Origin: JAVBUP01 sp031555175
Lineage (GTDB): Bacteria > Bacillota_I > Bacilli_A > Erysipelotrichales > Coprobacillaceae
Length of the DNA stretch: 64,000 nt
Assembly (NCBI GenBank): GCA_031555175.1
Contig: JAVBUP010000048.1
Location: 3,709-67,708 of the forward strand
Reading direction: 5' to 3'
Positions 9,486 to 18,489 of this stretch are shown in pieces. The position numbers were made by a program, and so were the translations under genes. Each line of letters opens with the position of its first letter. Position 1 is the first letter of the stretch. The notes under the pieces were generated by a model. It was not told the origin of the DNA. It was given only the letters and a program-made list of their open reading frames with translations, and did no database searches.

Positions 9486-10779
9486 GTTTTATTCCTTCTT
9501 TCATTTCCATTATGTTAATGAGTTTCCCATTAATTATCATATACTCAACTTCTCCAAATACTTTTTGACCAATAAATGGTGTATTGACTGATTTCGAAAC
9601 TATATCTTCTTCTTTAATTTCATATTCTTTATTTAAATCAATAATCGCTAAATTAGCTTCAAATCCCTTTTTAAGCATATGAGGAACCCCTAATATTCTG
9701 GAAGGATTAGTAGTTAATGCATCAAGCAAAGTATGAAGTGGCACGTAATTATTCTTAACTAAATATGTATAAAGTAGTGGAAAAGCATGTTGCAATCCAA
9801 TTATTCCAAACGGTGCTTTTTTAATACCCTGCACCTTTTCTTCCTTGCTATGCGGGGCGTGATCAGTCGCAATGACTTGAATTACTCCATCTCTTAAGCC
9901 TTTTATTAATGCTTCCCTATCTTCGATACTTCTTAATGGTGGATTCATTTTGAAATTGGCATCATCAGCAGGTATGATTGCATCCGTTAATAGTAAATGA
10001 TGAGGCGTAACTTCTCCAGAGACCAATAATCTTCGCTGCTTAGCTTCAGTCATCGCCTTGACCGATTCTTTAGTAGATATATGGCAGATATGATATTGGG
10101 CATGTGTTCCAACTAAGTTATCTAAATCTCGTTCTACTTGCTTATATTCAGAGGCACTATTTATTCCTACATAATTATTAACTTCTGCAAATTTACCATC
10201 ATGAACACAACCACCAGGTTTTAGTTCGCTTTCATCCTCACAATGAGCAACAATTATTGAATTTAGCTTAGCAACTTTTTGCATGGCCTCTTTCATCATA
10301 GAACTACTTTGAATTCCTTTACCATCATCGCTAAATCCAACGACTATTTTCTTTTCTAATAATTTCTCCATATCAACAAGTTCTTTACCAGCTAGTCCTT
10401 TAGTAATAGCTGCATATGTATATGTATTAACAAATGCTTGCTCCTCAACTAATTTCTCAAATTCTTCTACTACTTCTACAGTATCCATCACAGGGTTAGT
10501 ATTGGCCATCGCAACAACATGACTATATCCTCCAAGTAACGCCGATTTCGTTCCACTAGCAACAGTTTCTTTATACTCATAACCTGGACTTCGTAAATGC
10601 GTGTGCATATCCACAAATCCCAAACACACTAATTTATCGGAGCAGTTTAGTACTTCCATCTCATCAGTTTGTTCAATATATCCAATAGATGAAATATGCC
10701 CATCAACAATTAAAATATCTTTGATAGTTAAATTAGAATCTATATAGGCTGTAGCTTCTTTAAGTAATAGTTTACTCAT
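9478..10779 (-). CDS. pyrC: Dihydroorotase (class I)
   Basis: Zinc amidohydrolase that cyclises N-carbamoyl-aspartate to dihydroorotate. The metal motifs are HTH in DMHTHLRSPG (about residue 60), VAHCEDE, YHICHISTKES and the catalytic Asp in ATDHAPHS (about 303). The 433-residue length and the motif spacing fit the long class I type. It overlaps pyrB by 8 bp and carB by 8 bp. Confidence 0.95.
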   Translation of the reverse strand: MSKLLLKEATAYIDSNLTIKDILIVDGHISSIGYIEQTDEMEVLNCSDKLVCLGFVDMHTHLRSPGYEYKETVASGTKSALLGGYSHVVAMANTNPVMDTVEVVEEFEKLVEEQAFVNTYTYAAITKGLAGKELVDMEKLLEKKIVVGFSDDGKGIQSSSMMKEAMQKVAKLNSIIVAHCEDESELKPGGCVHDGKFAEVNNYVGINSASEYKQVERDLDNLVGTHAQYHICHISTKESVKAMTEAKQRRLLVSGEVTPHHLLLTDAIIPADDANFKMNPPLRSIEDREALIKGLRDGVIQVIATDHAPHSKEEKVQGIKKAPFGIIGLQHAFPLLYTYLVKNNYVPLHTLLDALTTNPSRILGVPHMLKKGFEANLAIIDLNKEYEIKEEDIVSKSVNTPFIGQKVFGEVEYMIINGKLINIMEMKEGIKHA

Positions 10780-11644
10780 GACCTAACACCATATTTAATA
10801 ACGCCATTCTAATATAAACGCCATTTTCCATTTGCTTATAAATTCTTGATTGCTTACATTCTACTAATTCACTATCAATTTCTTCATTACGAATAAATGG
10901 TGCAGGATGCATAATAATTGCATTACTTTTCATTTTGGCATATCTTGCTTTAGATAAACCATATTGTCTATGATACTCTTCCATTTTTAGATTAGATAAT
11001 GTTTCATGTCTCTCTCTTTGGACACGAAGTAGCATTACGATATCAACTTGATCAATAATTTTATCAAATTCTACATAATTTAAATCATCTTCTTTACATT
11101 CAATTGGGCCACTGGTATAAACTTCCATTCCTAAACGCCTCATTACTTCATAATTAGTATGAGCTACACGACTATGTTTAATATCACCAACAATAACACA
11201 TTTCAAGCCCTTAAAATAACCAAACTCTTGATATATAGTATATAGATCTAATAATGACTGGCTCGGATGGTTTCCTGTTCCATCTCCACCATTTAAAATT
11301 GGCGCTTTAATTTTACCAATTAGCTCATTAAAATACTCATTACGGCTTGAACGAATAACAAAGGCATCGACGTTAAATGAATCAAAAGTTTTAACAGTAT
11401 CATATAATGTTTCTCCTTTTAATAAACTAGAATTACTAGTTTCAAGATTCATAGTTTTACAACCAAGTCTTAATGCTGCAGTTTCAAAGCTATAATGAGT
11501 ACGAGTTGATGGTTCGAAAAATAGATTGGCGACAATCTTTTTTCCTTGATAATCGACTTTATTACCATTTTCAAATTCTTTAGCCAAGTTAATAATATCC
11601 ATAATTTGGCTTATTTCAAAATCACTTAATCGAGTTACATTCAT
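10772..11644 (-). CDS. pyrB: Aspartate carbamoyltransferase catalytic subunit
   Basis: First gene of the operon; condenses carbamoyl phosphate with aspartate. The carbamoyl-phosphate loop FFEPSTRTHYSFE (about residue 43) and the substrate motif HPSQSLLDLYT (about 125) are intact. No regulatory pyrI is seen, as usual in Bacillota. AGGGGG lies at good spacing before the ATG. Expression should depend on the PyrR-type attenuator immediately upstream. Confidence 0.95.
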   Translation of the reverse strand: MNVTRLSDFEISQIMDIINLAKEFENGNKVDYQGKKIVANLFFEPSTRTHYSFETAALRLGCKTMNLETSNSSLLKGETLYDTVKTFDSFNVDAFVIRSSRNEYFNELIGKIKAPILNGGDGTGNHPSQSLLDLYTIYQEFGYFKGLKCVIVGDIKHSRVAHTNYEVMRRLGMEVYTSGPIECKEDDLNYVEFDKIIDQVDIVMLLRVQRERHETLSNLKMEEYHRQYGLSKARYAKMKSNAIIMHPAPFIRNEEIDSELVECKQSRIYKQMENGVYIRMALLNMVLGHE

Positions 11645-11660
11645 TTTAATACCCCCTAAT

Positions 11661-11690
11661 ATATAAAAAATACCGTTCTAGGAACGGTAT
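11661..11690 (-). terminator. pyr leader attenuator terminator
   Basis: On the minus strand an eight-base-pair stem (TACCGTTC with GAACGGTA) is followed by six T, directly before the pyrB ribosome site. It is the terminator arm of the pyr attenuator. The short repeat GTTTTGT/ACAAAAC at 11706-11724 may take part in the alternative fold. Confidence 0.85.
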
Positions 11691-11734
11691 AATATACTCA
11701 AAAAAGTTTTGTGTTAAACAAAACAGCAATTATA

Positions 11735-11758
11735 TCCTTCCTAGTCTCTCTGGACTAA
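11735..11758 (-). promoter_or_regulatory. PyrR-binding loop of the pyr leader RNA
   Basis: The minus strand reads CCAGAGAGACTAGGAAGG, an almost exact match to the PyrR anti-antiterminator loop consensus known from Bacillus. UMP-bound PyrR would stabilise this loop and let the downstream terminator form. pyrR itself is not in this window. Confidence 0.85.
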
Positions 11759-11783
11759 CTTAAAGGTCTTTTTCTTCTTTAGT

Positions 11784-11812
11784 AGTATAGCATTTTTATT
11801 TTAAAATAACAA
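11784..11812 (-). promoter_or_regulatory. pyr operon promoter
   Basis: The -35 TTGTTA (11807-11812) and -10 TATACT (11784-11789) are separated by 17 bp and sit about 30 bp before the PyrR loop. Confidence 0.65.
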
Positions 11813-11830
11813 TCATTTACCCAAAATAAA

Positions 11831-11839
11831 TGGTATAAT
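11831..11839 (+). promoter_or_regulatory. Extended -10 promoter of the nitroreductase gene
   Basis: TGGTATAAT is an extended -10 element about 20 bp before the ATG. The -35 is poor. Confidence 0.5.
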
Positions 11840-11857
11840 TTTATTGAGGTGAATAAT

Positions 11858-12394
11858 ATGGAATTTAGTAAAGTTATTGAAAATAGAAGAAGTATTAGAA
11901 AATATAAAAGTGATAAAGTAGAACAAAGCATGATTGATGAAATACTATATCATGGCAGTTTAGCTCCATCATCTAAGAATCGCCAACCGTGGAGATTTGT
12001 TGTATTACAAGATAATTTAAAAGATGAGGTGGCAGACTTAATGATCAATGCAATGAAAGGCGAAGAAATAACAGCTAAAAGTAACTCTGTTATCTATACT
12101 GCCAATATTATCAAGCAAGCCCCAGCCCTAATTATGATTTATCTTGATACTGATAAAAATTGGTTCATGTCAGATGGGATCTCAGGAAGTGCATGTATTG
12201 AAAACATGTGTTTAAGTGCTACAAACTTAGGGCTAGGCTCTTTATGGATAGCAGATGTACTGTTTGCAGAGAAAGAAATTTCAAAATTATTAAAAGCAAA
12301 GCAATATCGTTTGTTATCAGCCATCACTATTGGATATAGCGACGAAGACCCTAAGCAAAGACCTAGGAAAAATTTAAATGAAGTAATCCTATAA
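11858..12394 (+). CDS. Nitroreductase-family FMN oxidoreductase
   Basis: Small FMN-dependent NAD(P)H oxidoreductase; the physiological substrate is unknown. The N-terminal RRSIRKYKSDKV and LAPSSKNRQPWRFVV carry the FMN phosphate-binding Arg/Ser residues. GSACIENMCLSATNLGLGSLWI (about residues 112-133, in two parts) is the dimer/FMN region. At 178 residues it is the compact type. GAGGTGA lies eight bases before ATG 11858; an in-frame GTG at 11849 lies within that ribosome site. Confidence 0.88.
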   Translation: MEFSKVIENRRSIRKYKSDKVEQSMIDEILYHGSLAPSSKNRQPWRFVVLQDNLKDEVADLMINAMKGEEITAKSNSVIYTANIIKQAPALIMIYLDTDKNWFMSDGISGSACIENMCLSATNLGLGSLWIADVLFAEKEISKLLKAKQYRLLSAITIGYSDEDPKQRPRKNLNEVIL

Positions 12395-12404
12395 TGCAAA
12401 AATA

Positions 12405-12434
12405 AAGTTATACTATTTAAAATTAGTATAACTT
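12405..12434. terminator. Bidirectional intrinsic terminator
   Basis: AAGTTATACTA and TAGTATAACTT form an 11-bp stem between two convergent genes, flanked by A- and T-rich runs. Confidence 0.8.
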
Positions 12435-12436
12435 AT

Positions 12437-12622
12437 TTATTTCTTATAGATTAATGCAATAATGAATGCTCCACATAGAATCAATATGTCGACAATTATT
12501 TGAAGAGTTAGGGTGTTATTATCAAAAAGATTAGTAAAGAATGTAGTTTTAGTTGCAACATAAACACTAAGTATCCCTATTATGCTAACTACAATAAGTA
12601 GTATTCTCTTTCTTCCCCTCAT
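12437..12622 (-). CDS. Small two-helix membrane protein
   Basis: 61 residues: a basic start (MRGRKR), a membrane helix (about 7-24), a short polar loop (TKTTFFTNLFDNN), a second helix (about 38-56) and a lysine tail. I recognise no family. AAGGGG lies nine bases before the ATG, and the gene has a private terminator, so it is likely real. Its role is unknown; it lies alone between the nitroreductase and the XRE regulator. Confidence 0.55.
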   Translation of the reverse strand: MRGRKRILLIVVSIIGILSVYVATKTTFFTNLFDNNTLTLQIIVDILILCGAFIIALIYKK

Positions 12623-12711
12623 AAATTATCCCCTTACGCTTTATTTATTTTATTATTATAAAGCTTTATTAGCTACAAAAGTGCAACAAGTTAAAAATAT
12701 GAAATAAAAAA

Positions 12712-12728
12712 GATGCCATAATGGCATC
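12712..12728 (-). terminator. Terminator of the XRE-regulator gene
   Basis: GATGCC/GGCATC hairpin followed on the minus strand by a run of seven T. Confidence 0.75.
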
Positions 12729-12740
12729 ATATAACTCAAA

Positions 12741-13355
12741 TTAATATAGCTGTTCATCTCTATGGTTTTTAGAATAGAAATACATTCTAATTGCTGCATA
12801 AGCCAAAACGCAACCAATTATAAATACAACAAAAGCAACTCCATAGAATAACCCACTAAATGGGTTAGTAAAATTTATCTGAGGAGTACCCCACCCACCT
12901 TCAAATAGTTCTGAAGGAAATCCGCCAGTTATTCCATTAGAAATATTTTTACCAAAGTTATTGAACATTGATGTTGCGAAGTATGCGAAAGCAGAAAACA
13001 TAAACGCTCCAAAGGCATGCCATGCTAAATAAATAGAGCCTGCCAGTGACCATTTTGATTTATCATTTAGGCTTCTAAATATTTGAGATTTCTTCATGCT
13101 TTGATATGAGTTTTCCATTTTTGTCTCCTTAAAATCATATCTGTCTTCTTTTTTCTCTTGCTTTCCTAATAGCAAATAATCAGAGTTAACATCAAATATC
13201 TCACACATCTTAATAATGTTATCAGTATCAGGATTGCTTTGGCATAGTTCCCAACGCGATACAGCCTGCCTTGACACATTCAATCTATCTGCTAATTGTT
13301 CTTGACTCATTCCAGCTTTTCGACGACACTCAATAATTCTTTCTCCTATACTCAT
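12741..13355 (-). CDS. XRE-family regulator with C-terminal membrane domain
   Basis: An N-terminal HTH_3 domain (residues 1-65: MSQEQLADRLNVSRQAVSRWE is the helix-turn-helix) is linked through a charged segment to two membrane helices (about 105-127 and 168-195). This design is common among Bacillota regulators that sense envelope stress or small-molecule state at the membrane. The target is unknown; no transporter or resistance gene is adjacent, so it may control itself or distant genes. CAGGAGGGAG precedes the start. Confidence 0.8.
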   Translation of the reverse strand: MSIGERIIECRRKAGMSQEQLADRLNVSRQAVSRWELCQSNPDTDNIIKMCEIFDVNSDYLLLGKQEKKEDRYDFKETKMENSYQSMKKSQIFRSLNDKSKWSLAGSIYLAWHAFGAFMFSAFAYFATSMFNNFGKNISNGITGGFPSELFEGGWGTPQINFTNPFSGLFYGVAFVVFIIGCVLAYAAIRMYFYSKNHRDEQLY

Positions 13356-13450
13356 AAATACTCCCTCCTGTGTTATAACTATATTATATTTAATAGTAAC
13401 TTGCTTTCTACCAAATTGCTATAGAATTTTGTCAACTATGGGTTGCTAAA

Positions 13451-14158
13451 CTACTTTATTATGTCTTTAACTACTTCACTAGCGATAATTAATCCAACAA
13501 CAGATGGTATAAAAGATATGCTACCAGGAATTTGCTTATGATTATCATCCATAATAATTATTGGATTTGGTGTTATTGGTTGTTCTTGTGAATAGACTAC
13601 TTTACATTTAGTAATATTTCTTTTCTTTAGTTCTCTTCTCATTACTTTAGCAAGTGGACAAATTGATGTTTGATTAATATCAACTACTTCAAAACGTGTA
13701 GGATCAAGTTTATTACCAGCCCCCATGGATGAAATAACTGGGACAGCTGCTTCTTGAGCTCTTACAATTATCTCTATTTTTGCTGATATTGTATCAACTG
13801 CATCAACAACATAGTCATATTTATTAAAATCAAATTGATTACTATTAGATGGCAACAAAAAAGTTTGATGTATTTCAACAATAGCATTAGGATTTATTTC
13901 AAGAATTCTATCCCTCATCACTTCAACTTTTGGTAGACCAACGGTTTTAGTAGTAGCGATAATCTGCCTATTAATATTGGATACTGAAATAATGTCATTA
14001 TCTACAAGTATGAAATGGCCAATGCCTACTCTAGCTAATGCTTCACACGCATAGCCACCTACACCGCCCACACCAAAAACAGCAACTGTTTTATCAGCTA
14101 GTATTTGCACTTTTTCTTCAGTTAATAATAATGATGTTCGTGATGTCCATTCTTGCAT
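13451..14158 (-). CDS. tcdA: tRNA threonylcarbamoyladenosine dehydratase
   Basis: ThiF/MoeB-like E1 enzyme that cyclises t6A37 in tRNAs to ct6A using ATP. The nucleotide loop is FGVGGVGGYACEALARVG and the adenylation site is DNDIISVSNINRQ. The segment MGAGNKLDPTRFEVVD followed by SICPLAKVMRRELKKR is characteristic of TcdA rather than ThiF or MoeB. The 235-residue length is typical. AGGAG precedes the ATG. It lies downstream of the transporter operon but beyond that operon's terminator, so it probably has its own promoter. Confidence 0.9.
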   Translation of the reverse strand: MQEWTSRTSLLLTEEKVQILADKTVAVFGVGGVGGYACEALARVGIGHFILVDNDIISVSNINRQIIATTKTVGLPKVEVMRDRILEINPNAIVEIHQTFLLPSNSNQFDFNKYDYVVDAVDTISAKIEIIVRAQEAAVPVISSMGAGNKLDPTRFEVVDINQTSICPLAKVMRRELKKRNITKCKVVYSQEQPITPNPIIIMDDNHKQIPGSISFIPSVVGLIIASEVVKDIIK

Positions 14159-14174
14159 TGTTTTTCTCCTAATT

Positions 14175-14199
14175 AAAAAAGAATCATTGATTCTTTTTT
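14175..14199 (-). terminator. Terminator of the phosphonate-type transporter operon
   Basis: AAAAAAGAATCA pairs with TGATTCTTTTTT. It lies between the permease stop and tcdA, and a T-run follows on the minus strand. Confidence 0.7.
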
Positions 14200-14217
14200 A
14201 TTGTACCTTAAGTTTGG

Positions 14218-15807
14218 TTAGACATCAAGTCGTGCTTGATATACTTTTACTATTACATTAATAACTAAAATAACAAGCGACACTACTATTGCTCCTTCAG
14301 TATAAGCAATATCATTAAAGTTTGTTATCTGAATTGATAATGTTTTAGTGATACTGTTATATAAGAACGAAATAGCTGAGATGGTAATCATTGCATTAGT
14401 AAAGAAATATACAAACATATCCGTTAATAATTTCCTTGATTGTGGAGCGATGATATCCAACATTGTTTCTTTAAAACTCGCTCCTAATGTGATGGCTGTA
14501 CTTTCTAAGTTAGGGTTTAACTGTTTAAAATGATTTACTGCCATTAGATACGGAGAGGCAATAAAGTGCATAATGTTAACTACTATTAATATTGAAAATG
14601 TATTATATAAATATGTTCCTCTAAAGAATAATACATAGGCAACCCCTAAAGCTAGTCCTGGTACTGCCATTGATAATAATATCAAGAAGTGTGTAAATGA
14701 AGCTACTTTTCCAGCATTGGCTCTTACTACTAAATACGCCACGAAGAAAGCTATCACACATCCAAGTAGTGATGTCACTAGCCCAATAAACACAGTATTA
14801 TTTATTAATGCCAGCAAATCATTATTTACTATTACTTTATAGAAATGATCGAGAGTTAATGAAAAATCATATGGCCATAATTTAATAAATGGTGTTACGA
14901 TTACCACTAACATTGGTAACATGATTAAAATTGATACTATCCAAAATGATATAGTAGTTAATAGCGAACTTCGCTCTTTCTTAATTGCAAGCTTATTATG
15001 TTTTGAAGCAATTTGTTTTCTACCAAAATAGAATATATCCATGAAGAAAGAAATTATTGATGGGGCTAATAACACTAACGCGATTACCGCACCATAATTG
15101 AAATTTTGTAGCCCAATTACATTTTGATAGAGTAAGACCGGTAGGACAATGAAGTTTCCACCAACAGATAACGCTACCCCATAATCAGTAAATACCATAG
15201 TGAAAGCTACGATAAAAGCAGAAAATACTGCATATTTTGTGACTGGCAAAATGAAGTCAAATAGTCTTTGCCGATGATTTGCTCCCATTACCTCATCTAA
15301 TTCAAATAGACGATAATCTAGTGAAGCTAGTGCTGAATCAATAATTAGAAATGCTGCTGGAAAAGCATATAACACGCTCCCTAAAACTATTCCATTTGCA
15401 CCATAAAGTTCAAATGACAATCCAAATACTTTAGTCATGATTCCTTGTTGACCAAACAAATAGATAAGTGCCATACCATGTGTCATTGAGGGCACAAGCA
15501 TAGGCAAGACCATAATGAACCTTAATGCCTTTTTAAATCTTGAACTGCATTTAAGTTCAATATAATAACTACATACATATGCTAATACAACAGCAATGAT
15601 ACTAGCAATGGCTGAAGAAATGATTGAGTTAAATGTTGCCTTTTGAGCTTGATTACTAGAGAATACATCAATAAAGTTCTGAAAAGCTCCATTACTATTA
15701 CTAAACCCATTCGCCAATAACATTGTCACTGGAAATACTAATCCAATTAATAAGAGTGCACAAATGAAATACAACCAGATTTTATTCTTTGCTGCCCATT
15801 TTGTCAT
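14218..15807 (-). CDS. Fused ABC permease, 2-aminoethylphosphonate type
   Basis: Inner-membrane pore of an importer. At 529 residues with about twelve membrane helices it is two permease modules joined in one chain. Each has an EAA-like loop: ELDEVMGANHRQRLFDFILP (about residue 170) and ESTAITLGASFKETMLDIIAP (about 430, in two parts). This fused layout is typical of the putative 2-aminoethylphosphonate and iron/thiamine importer families. The neighbouring binding protein and the cytidylyltransferase favour an aminophosphonate or related phospho-amine. It overlaps the ATPase gene by 4 bp (ATGA). Confidence 0.82.
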   Translation of the reverse strand: MTKWAAKNKIWLYFICALLLIGLVFPVTMLLANGFSNSNGAFQNFIDVFSSNQAQKATFNSIISSAIASIIAVVLAYVCSYYIELKCSSRFKKALRFIMVLPMLVPSMTHGMALIYLFGQQGIMTKVFGLSFELYGANGIVLGSVLYAFPAAFLIIDSALASLDYRLFELDEVMGANHRQRLFDFILPVTKYAVFSAFIVAFTMVFTDYGVALSVGGNFIVLPVLLYQNVIGLQNFNYGAVIALVLLAPSIISFFMDIFYFGRKQIASKHNKLAIKKERSSLLTTISFWIVSILIMLPMLVVIVTPFIKLWPYDFSLTLDHFYKVIVNNDLLALINNTVFIGLVTSLLGCVIAFFVAYLVVRANAGKVASFTHFLILLSMAVPGLALGVAYVLFFRGTYLYNTFSILIVVNIMHFIASPYLMAVNHFKQLNPNLESTAITLGASFKETMLDIIAPQSRKLLTDMFVYFFTNAMITISAISFLYNSITKTLSIQITNFNDIAYTEGAIVVSLVILVINVIVKVYQARLDV

Positions 15808-16565
15808 TTGCGTAGCTCTTCTACATATTTATATCTTTTATTAATTTGTGCGACTACAAACGTCTTAATAAATTCACTTGTTGCTTTATTAAAGATTTCA
15901 AATGGAGATCCAATCATCTCAACATTCCCTTCATTCATTACAATTACTTTATCACTCAAACTTAGTGCTTCTTCTTGATCATGAGTAACCATAATCATTG
16001 TAATATTGAAATCTTTTTGTAATTGTTTTAACTCTTCATGCAGCGTTACTTTTACTTGCGCATCTAATGCAGAGAATGGTTCATCTAAAAGTATAACTTT
16101 ACTATCCATTACTAATGCTCTTGCTATTGCTACACGTTGTTGTTGGCCACCAGATAACTCAATAGGATATTTTGAAACATGTTCAGATAATCCTACTTTT
16201 TCAATAATCTCATTAGCTTTATCTCTCATATCTTTTTGATTTAGACCTTTAATTTTCAATCCATATACGACATTTTGATAAACATTCATATGCGAAAATA
16301 ACGCATAATCTTGAAATACAATTGAAAAATCTCTTTTTGATGGCTCTAAATCAGTAATATCTATTCCATCTTTATATATTTTCCCAGCTGTAGGTTGTTC
16401 TAACCCCATTAAAATCCTTAATAGTGTAGTTTTACCACAACCTGAAGGACCAAGTATTGATACAAATTCTCCATGATTAATATCTAGAGAGACATTTTTT
16501 AATACATCTACTCCATTTTTAAATGATTTACTAACGCCTAATATTTGAATAAATTGATTACTCAT
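15804..16565 (-). CDS. ABC transporter ATP-binding protein, 2-aminoethylphosphonate type
   Basis: Energises the fused permease. Walker A is GPSGCGKTT (about residue 40), the signature LSGGQQQRVAIARAL (about 137) and Walker B VILLDEPFSALD. The H-loop is MVTHDQEEALSLSD. At 253 residues it lacks the long C-terminal TOBE domain of sugar importers. GGGGGAAACGTT precedes the ATG, and the end overlaps the permease start. Confidence 0.9.
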   Translation of the reverse strand: MSNQFIQILGVSKSFKNGVDVLKNVSLDINHGEFVSILGPSGCGKTTLLRILMGLEQPTAGKIYKDGIDITDLEPSKRDFSIVFQDYALFSHMNVYQNVVYGLKIKGLNQKDMRDKANEIIEKVGLSEHVSKYPIELSGGQQQRVAIARALVMDSKVILLDEPFSALDAQVKVTLHEELKQLQKDFNITMIMVTHDQEEALSLSDKVIVMNEGNVEMIGSPFEIFNKATSEFIKTFVVAQINKRYKYVEELRK

Positions 16566-17553
16566 AACGTTTCCCCCATTTCTCTAGCATTTTCGTTTTA
16601 AATGAGACACTATCCATATTGCTCATATCCATTAATTTGAAATTATCTGGGTATTGGTCAGCAATAATTTCCCTTCCAGATAGTACTGGAATATAAGCTT
16701 GACTTTGTGCTACTTCATAAGCTCTATTGCTTACTATTAGATTCATTACATCCATAACTTCACTTTTTATTTCATGATTCTTTTTTAGCAAAGCATGTCC
16801 ATCGAAATAGTATGGACTACCTTCTGTTGGAAAAATAACCTTAACTGGTTTTCCTTCTTTTATTGCATCAAATCCTTCAAAATCCATCCCTAATGAAATA
16901 GCTACTTCTCCACTGGTAACCATTTGTGTTGGGGCAGAACCAGATTCAGTCATCATTTTTAAGTTACCAATTAATTTGTCATAGTAATTAAAGGCTTCTT
17001 CCTCACCAAAATAATTTAGCAGTCCAACATAGATTGCATATGCAGTTCCAGATGATTTTGGACTAGCCATTGCAATATATCCCTTATAGATAGGATTCGC
17101 TAAATCTGCAAAAGAAGTTGGTTCGGGTAAATTATTATTCTTGAGTTCTTGTGTATTAACAATAATTACTTCTGATATAGCAGCAGATGGAATTACCATG
17201 CTATCACTATCCTCCATACCAGATGCAAATGTTAAATTAGTATCATATTTCTCTAATAAACCCGCTTCCTTTAAGCCATATAAATGATTAGCTGGTGTGG
17301 CAAGAATAATATCTGCCTCGCAACTTGACCCTTCTGCTAGTACTTTAGCCGCTAATTTTCCACTTGATAGTCGAGTAATGTGCACTTCGACATTTGGATA
17401 TGCATCTTCAATTAATTTTTGATATGCAGGAATACGGTAGTCTTCTAGCGCTGTATATATTCTAACAATAGTTTTAGAACTTAGGTGTCTAGTTAGCGAG
17501 AAGTATCCAGTAATAATAGTCAATACAATTAATATTCTTATTTTTTGTTTCAT
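16558..17553 (-). CDS. Extracellular solute-binding protein, 2-aminoethylphosphonate/iron type
   Basis: Binding protein of the importer. Residues 5-22 form a single hydrophobic segment that could be a signal peptide or an uncleaved anchor. No lipobox Cys follows it, which is unusual for a Gram-positive binding protein and suggests the helix itself tethers it. Family motifs are VRIYTALEDYRIPAYQKL, ADIILATPANHLYGLKEAGLL, SPKSSGTAYAIYVGLL and SGEVAISLGMDFEG. The ligand is inferred from the family, not proven. The start (TAATG) overlaps the cytidylyltransferase stop by one base. Confidence 0.82.
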   Translation of the reverse strand: MKQKIRILIVLTIITGYFSLTRHLSSKTIVRIYTALEDYRIPAYQKLIEDAYPNVEVHITRLSSGKLAAKVLAEGSSCEADIILATPANHLYGLKEAGLLEKYDTNLTFASGMEDSDSMVIPSAAISEVIIVNTQELKNNNLPEPTSFADLANPIYKGYIAMASPKSSGTAYAIYVGLLNYFGEEEAFNYYDKLIGNLKMMTESGSAPTQMVTSGEVAISLGMDFEGFDAIKEGKPVKVIFPTEGSPYYFDGHALLKKNHEIKSEVMDVMNLIVSNRAYEVAQSQAYIPVLSGREIIADQYPDNFKLMDMSNMDSVSFKTKMLEKWGKRYE

Positions 17554-18476
17554 TATTCCACCTCTAAATATTTTTCATAACTTTTATCCAATGCACATAA
17601 TTCTTTAACATTATCAATTTCTACTATTTGATCATGGCCAACCTCTTGAATGCCAACATCAATTTTATTTAAAATGCTATCAACTATTTCATCCCAATAC
17701 AAGTCTTCATGGCCAGGCTTACTAAATGCTTCAATTGTAGCTTCCTTTATTGCCTGAGCATCTTCCTTCTTCCAGAACGATATTCCCGCCATGGTGAATA
17801 GATCATTACCCCCTACGACAATTTTCTTCATCCTATTATTTTTTAAAATAAAGCCCCATTCTCCAGTTGCACCTTCAATGTATTTACTCATATAACTAGA
17901 TTTATAGTTATATTTATTAAATATTTTTGGGTCACTTACCACTAAATCGGCTTCACAAATATAACAGTTTCCAGTTCCAAGCAAATCTCTAGCGGCATAA
18001 ATAGAAGAGCTATTATTCTTTACCACATAATCTTTGTTAACTATTAGTTCAATATCCCCATACTTTTCCTGTAAATACTTGAATTGCTCTTTCTTATAAC
18101 CAACAACTATATAAATCTTTTTAACACCAATACTTCGCAGACCATCAATTACAGTTTCGATCATTGGCTTACCATTTACTGCCACAACTGGCTTTGGTGT
18201 TTCCAGAGTAATTGGCAATAATCTAGATCCAAACCCAGCAGCCATTAATATCGCAAAATCTACTTTGTGTTCTTCTAATACAAGATATCCTTTTCCACTA
18301 ATTTGATACTCTTTATCTCCTGACTCAAGAATTAGTCCCTCATTGATTAAATGATTTAAGGAACTATTTACAAATCCCAATGAGACATCTGCCTCTTTTG
18401 ATATATCTCTTTGTGTCATTTTCTTATTTTGATTTAATTCTACCGCTCTTAATACGTTAAATTCATTTGATGTCAT
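17553..18476 (-). CDS. Winged-helix regulator fused to a CTP-type nucleotidyltransferase (LicC/PntC-like)
   Basis: Residues 1-72 form a MarR/winged-helix DNA-binding domain (TQRDISKEADVSLGFVNSSL is the recognition region). Residues 73-307 form a sugar-NTP-transferase-like domain opening AAGFGSRLLPITLETPKPV, with KPMIETVIDGL and an acidic pair in CYICEADLVVSD. The second domain resembles cytidylyltransferases that charge phosphocholine or aminoethylphosphonate. With the downstream importer, the likely path is uptake of a phosphonate or phospho-amine and activation to a CMP derivative for decorating surface glycans or lipids. The fused DNA-binding domain and the TTGAAC repeats at the promoter suggest autoregulation. 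The exact substrate is inferred. Confidence 0.75.
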   Translation of the reverse strand: MTSNEFNVLRAVELNQNKKMTQRDISKEADVSLGFVNSSLNHLINEGLILESGDKEYQISGKGYLVLEEHKVDFAILMAAGFGSRLLPITLETPKPVVAVNGKPMIETVIDGLRSIGVKKIYIVVGYKKEQFKYLQEKYGDIELIVNKDYVVKNNSSSIYAARDLLGTGNCYICEADLVVSDPKIFNKYNYKSSYMSKYIEGATGEWGFILKNNRMKKIVVGGNDLFTMAGISFWKKEDAQAIKEATIEAFSKPGHEDLYWDEIVDSILNKIDVGIQEVGHDQIVEIDNVKELCALDKSYEKYLEVE

Positions 18477-18489
18477 AAACTTGCCCCTC

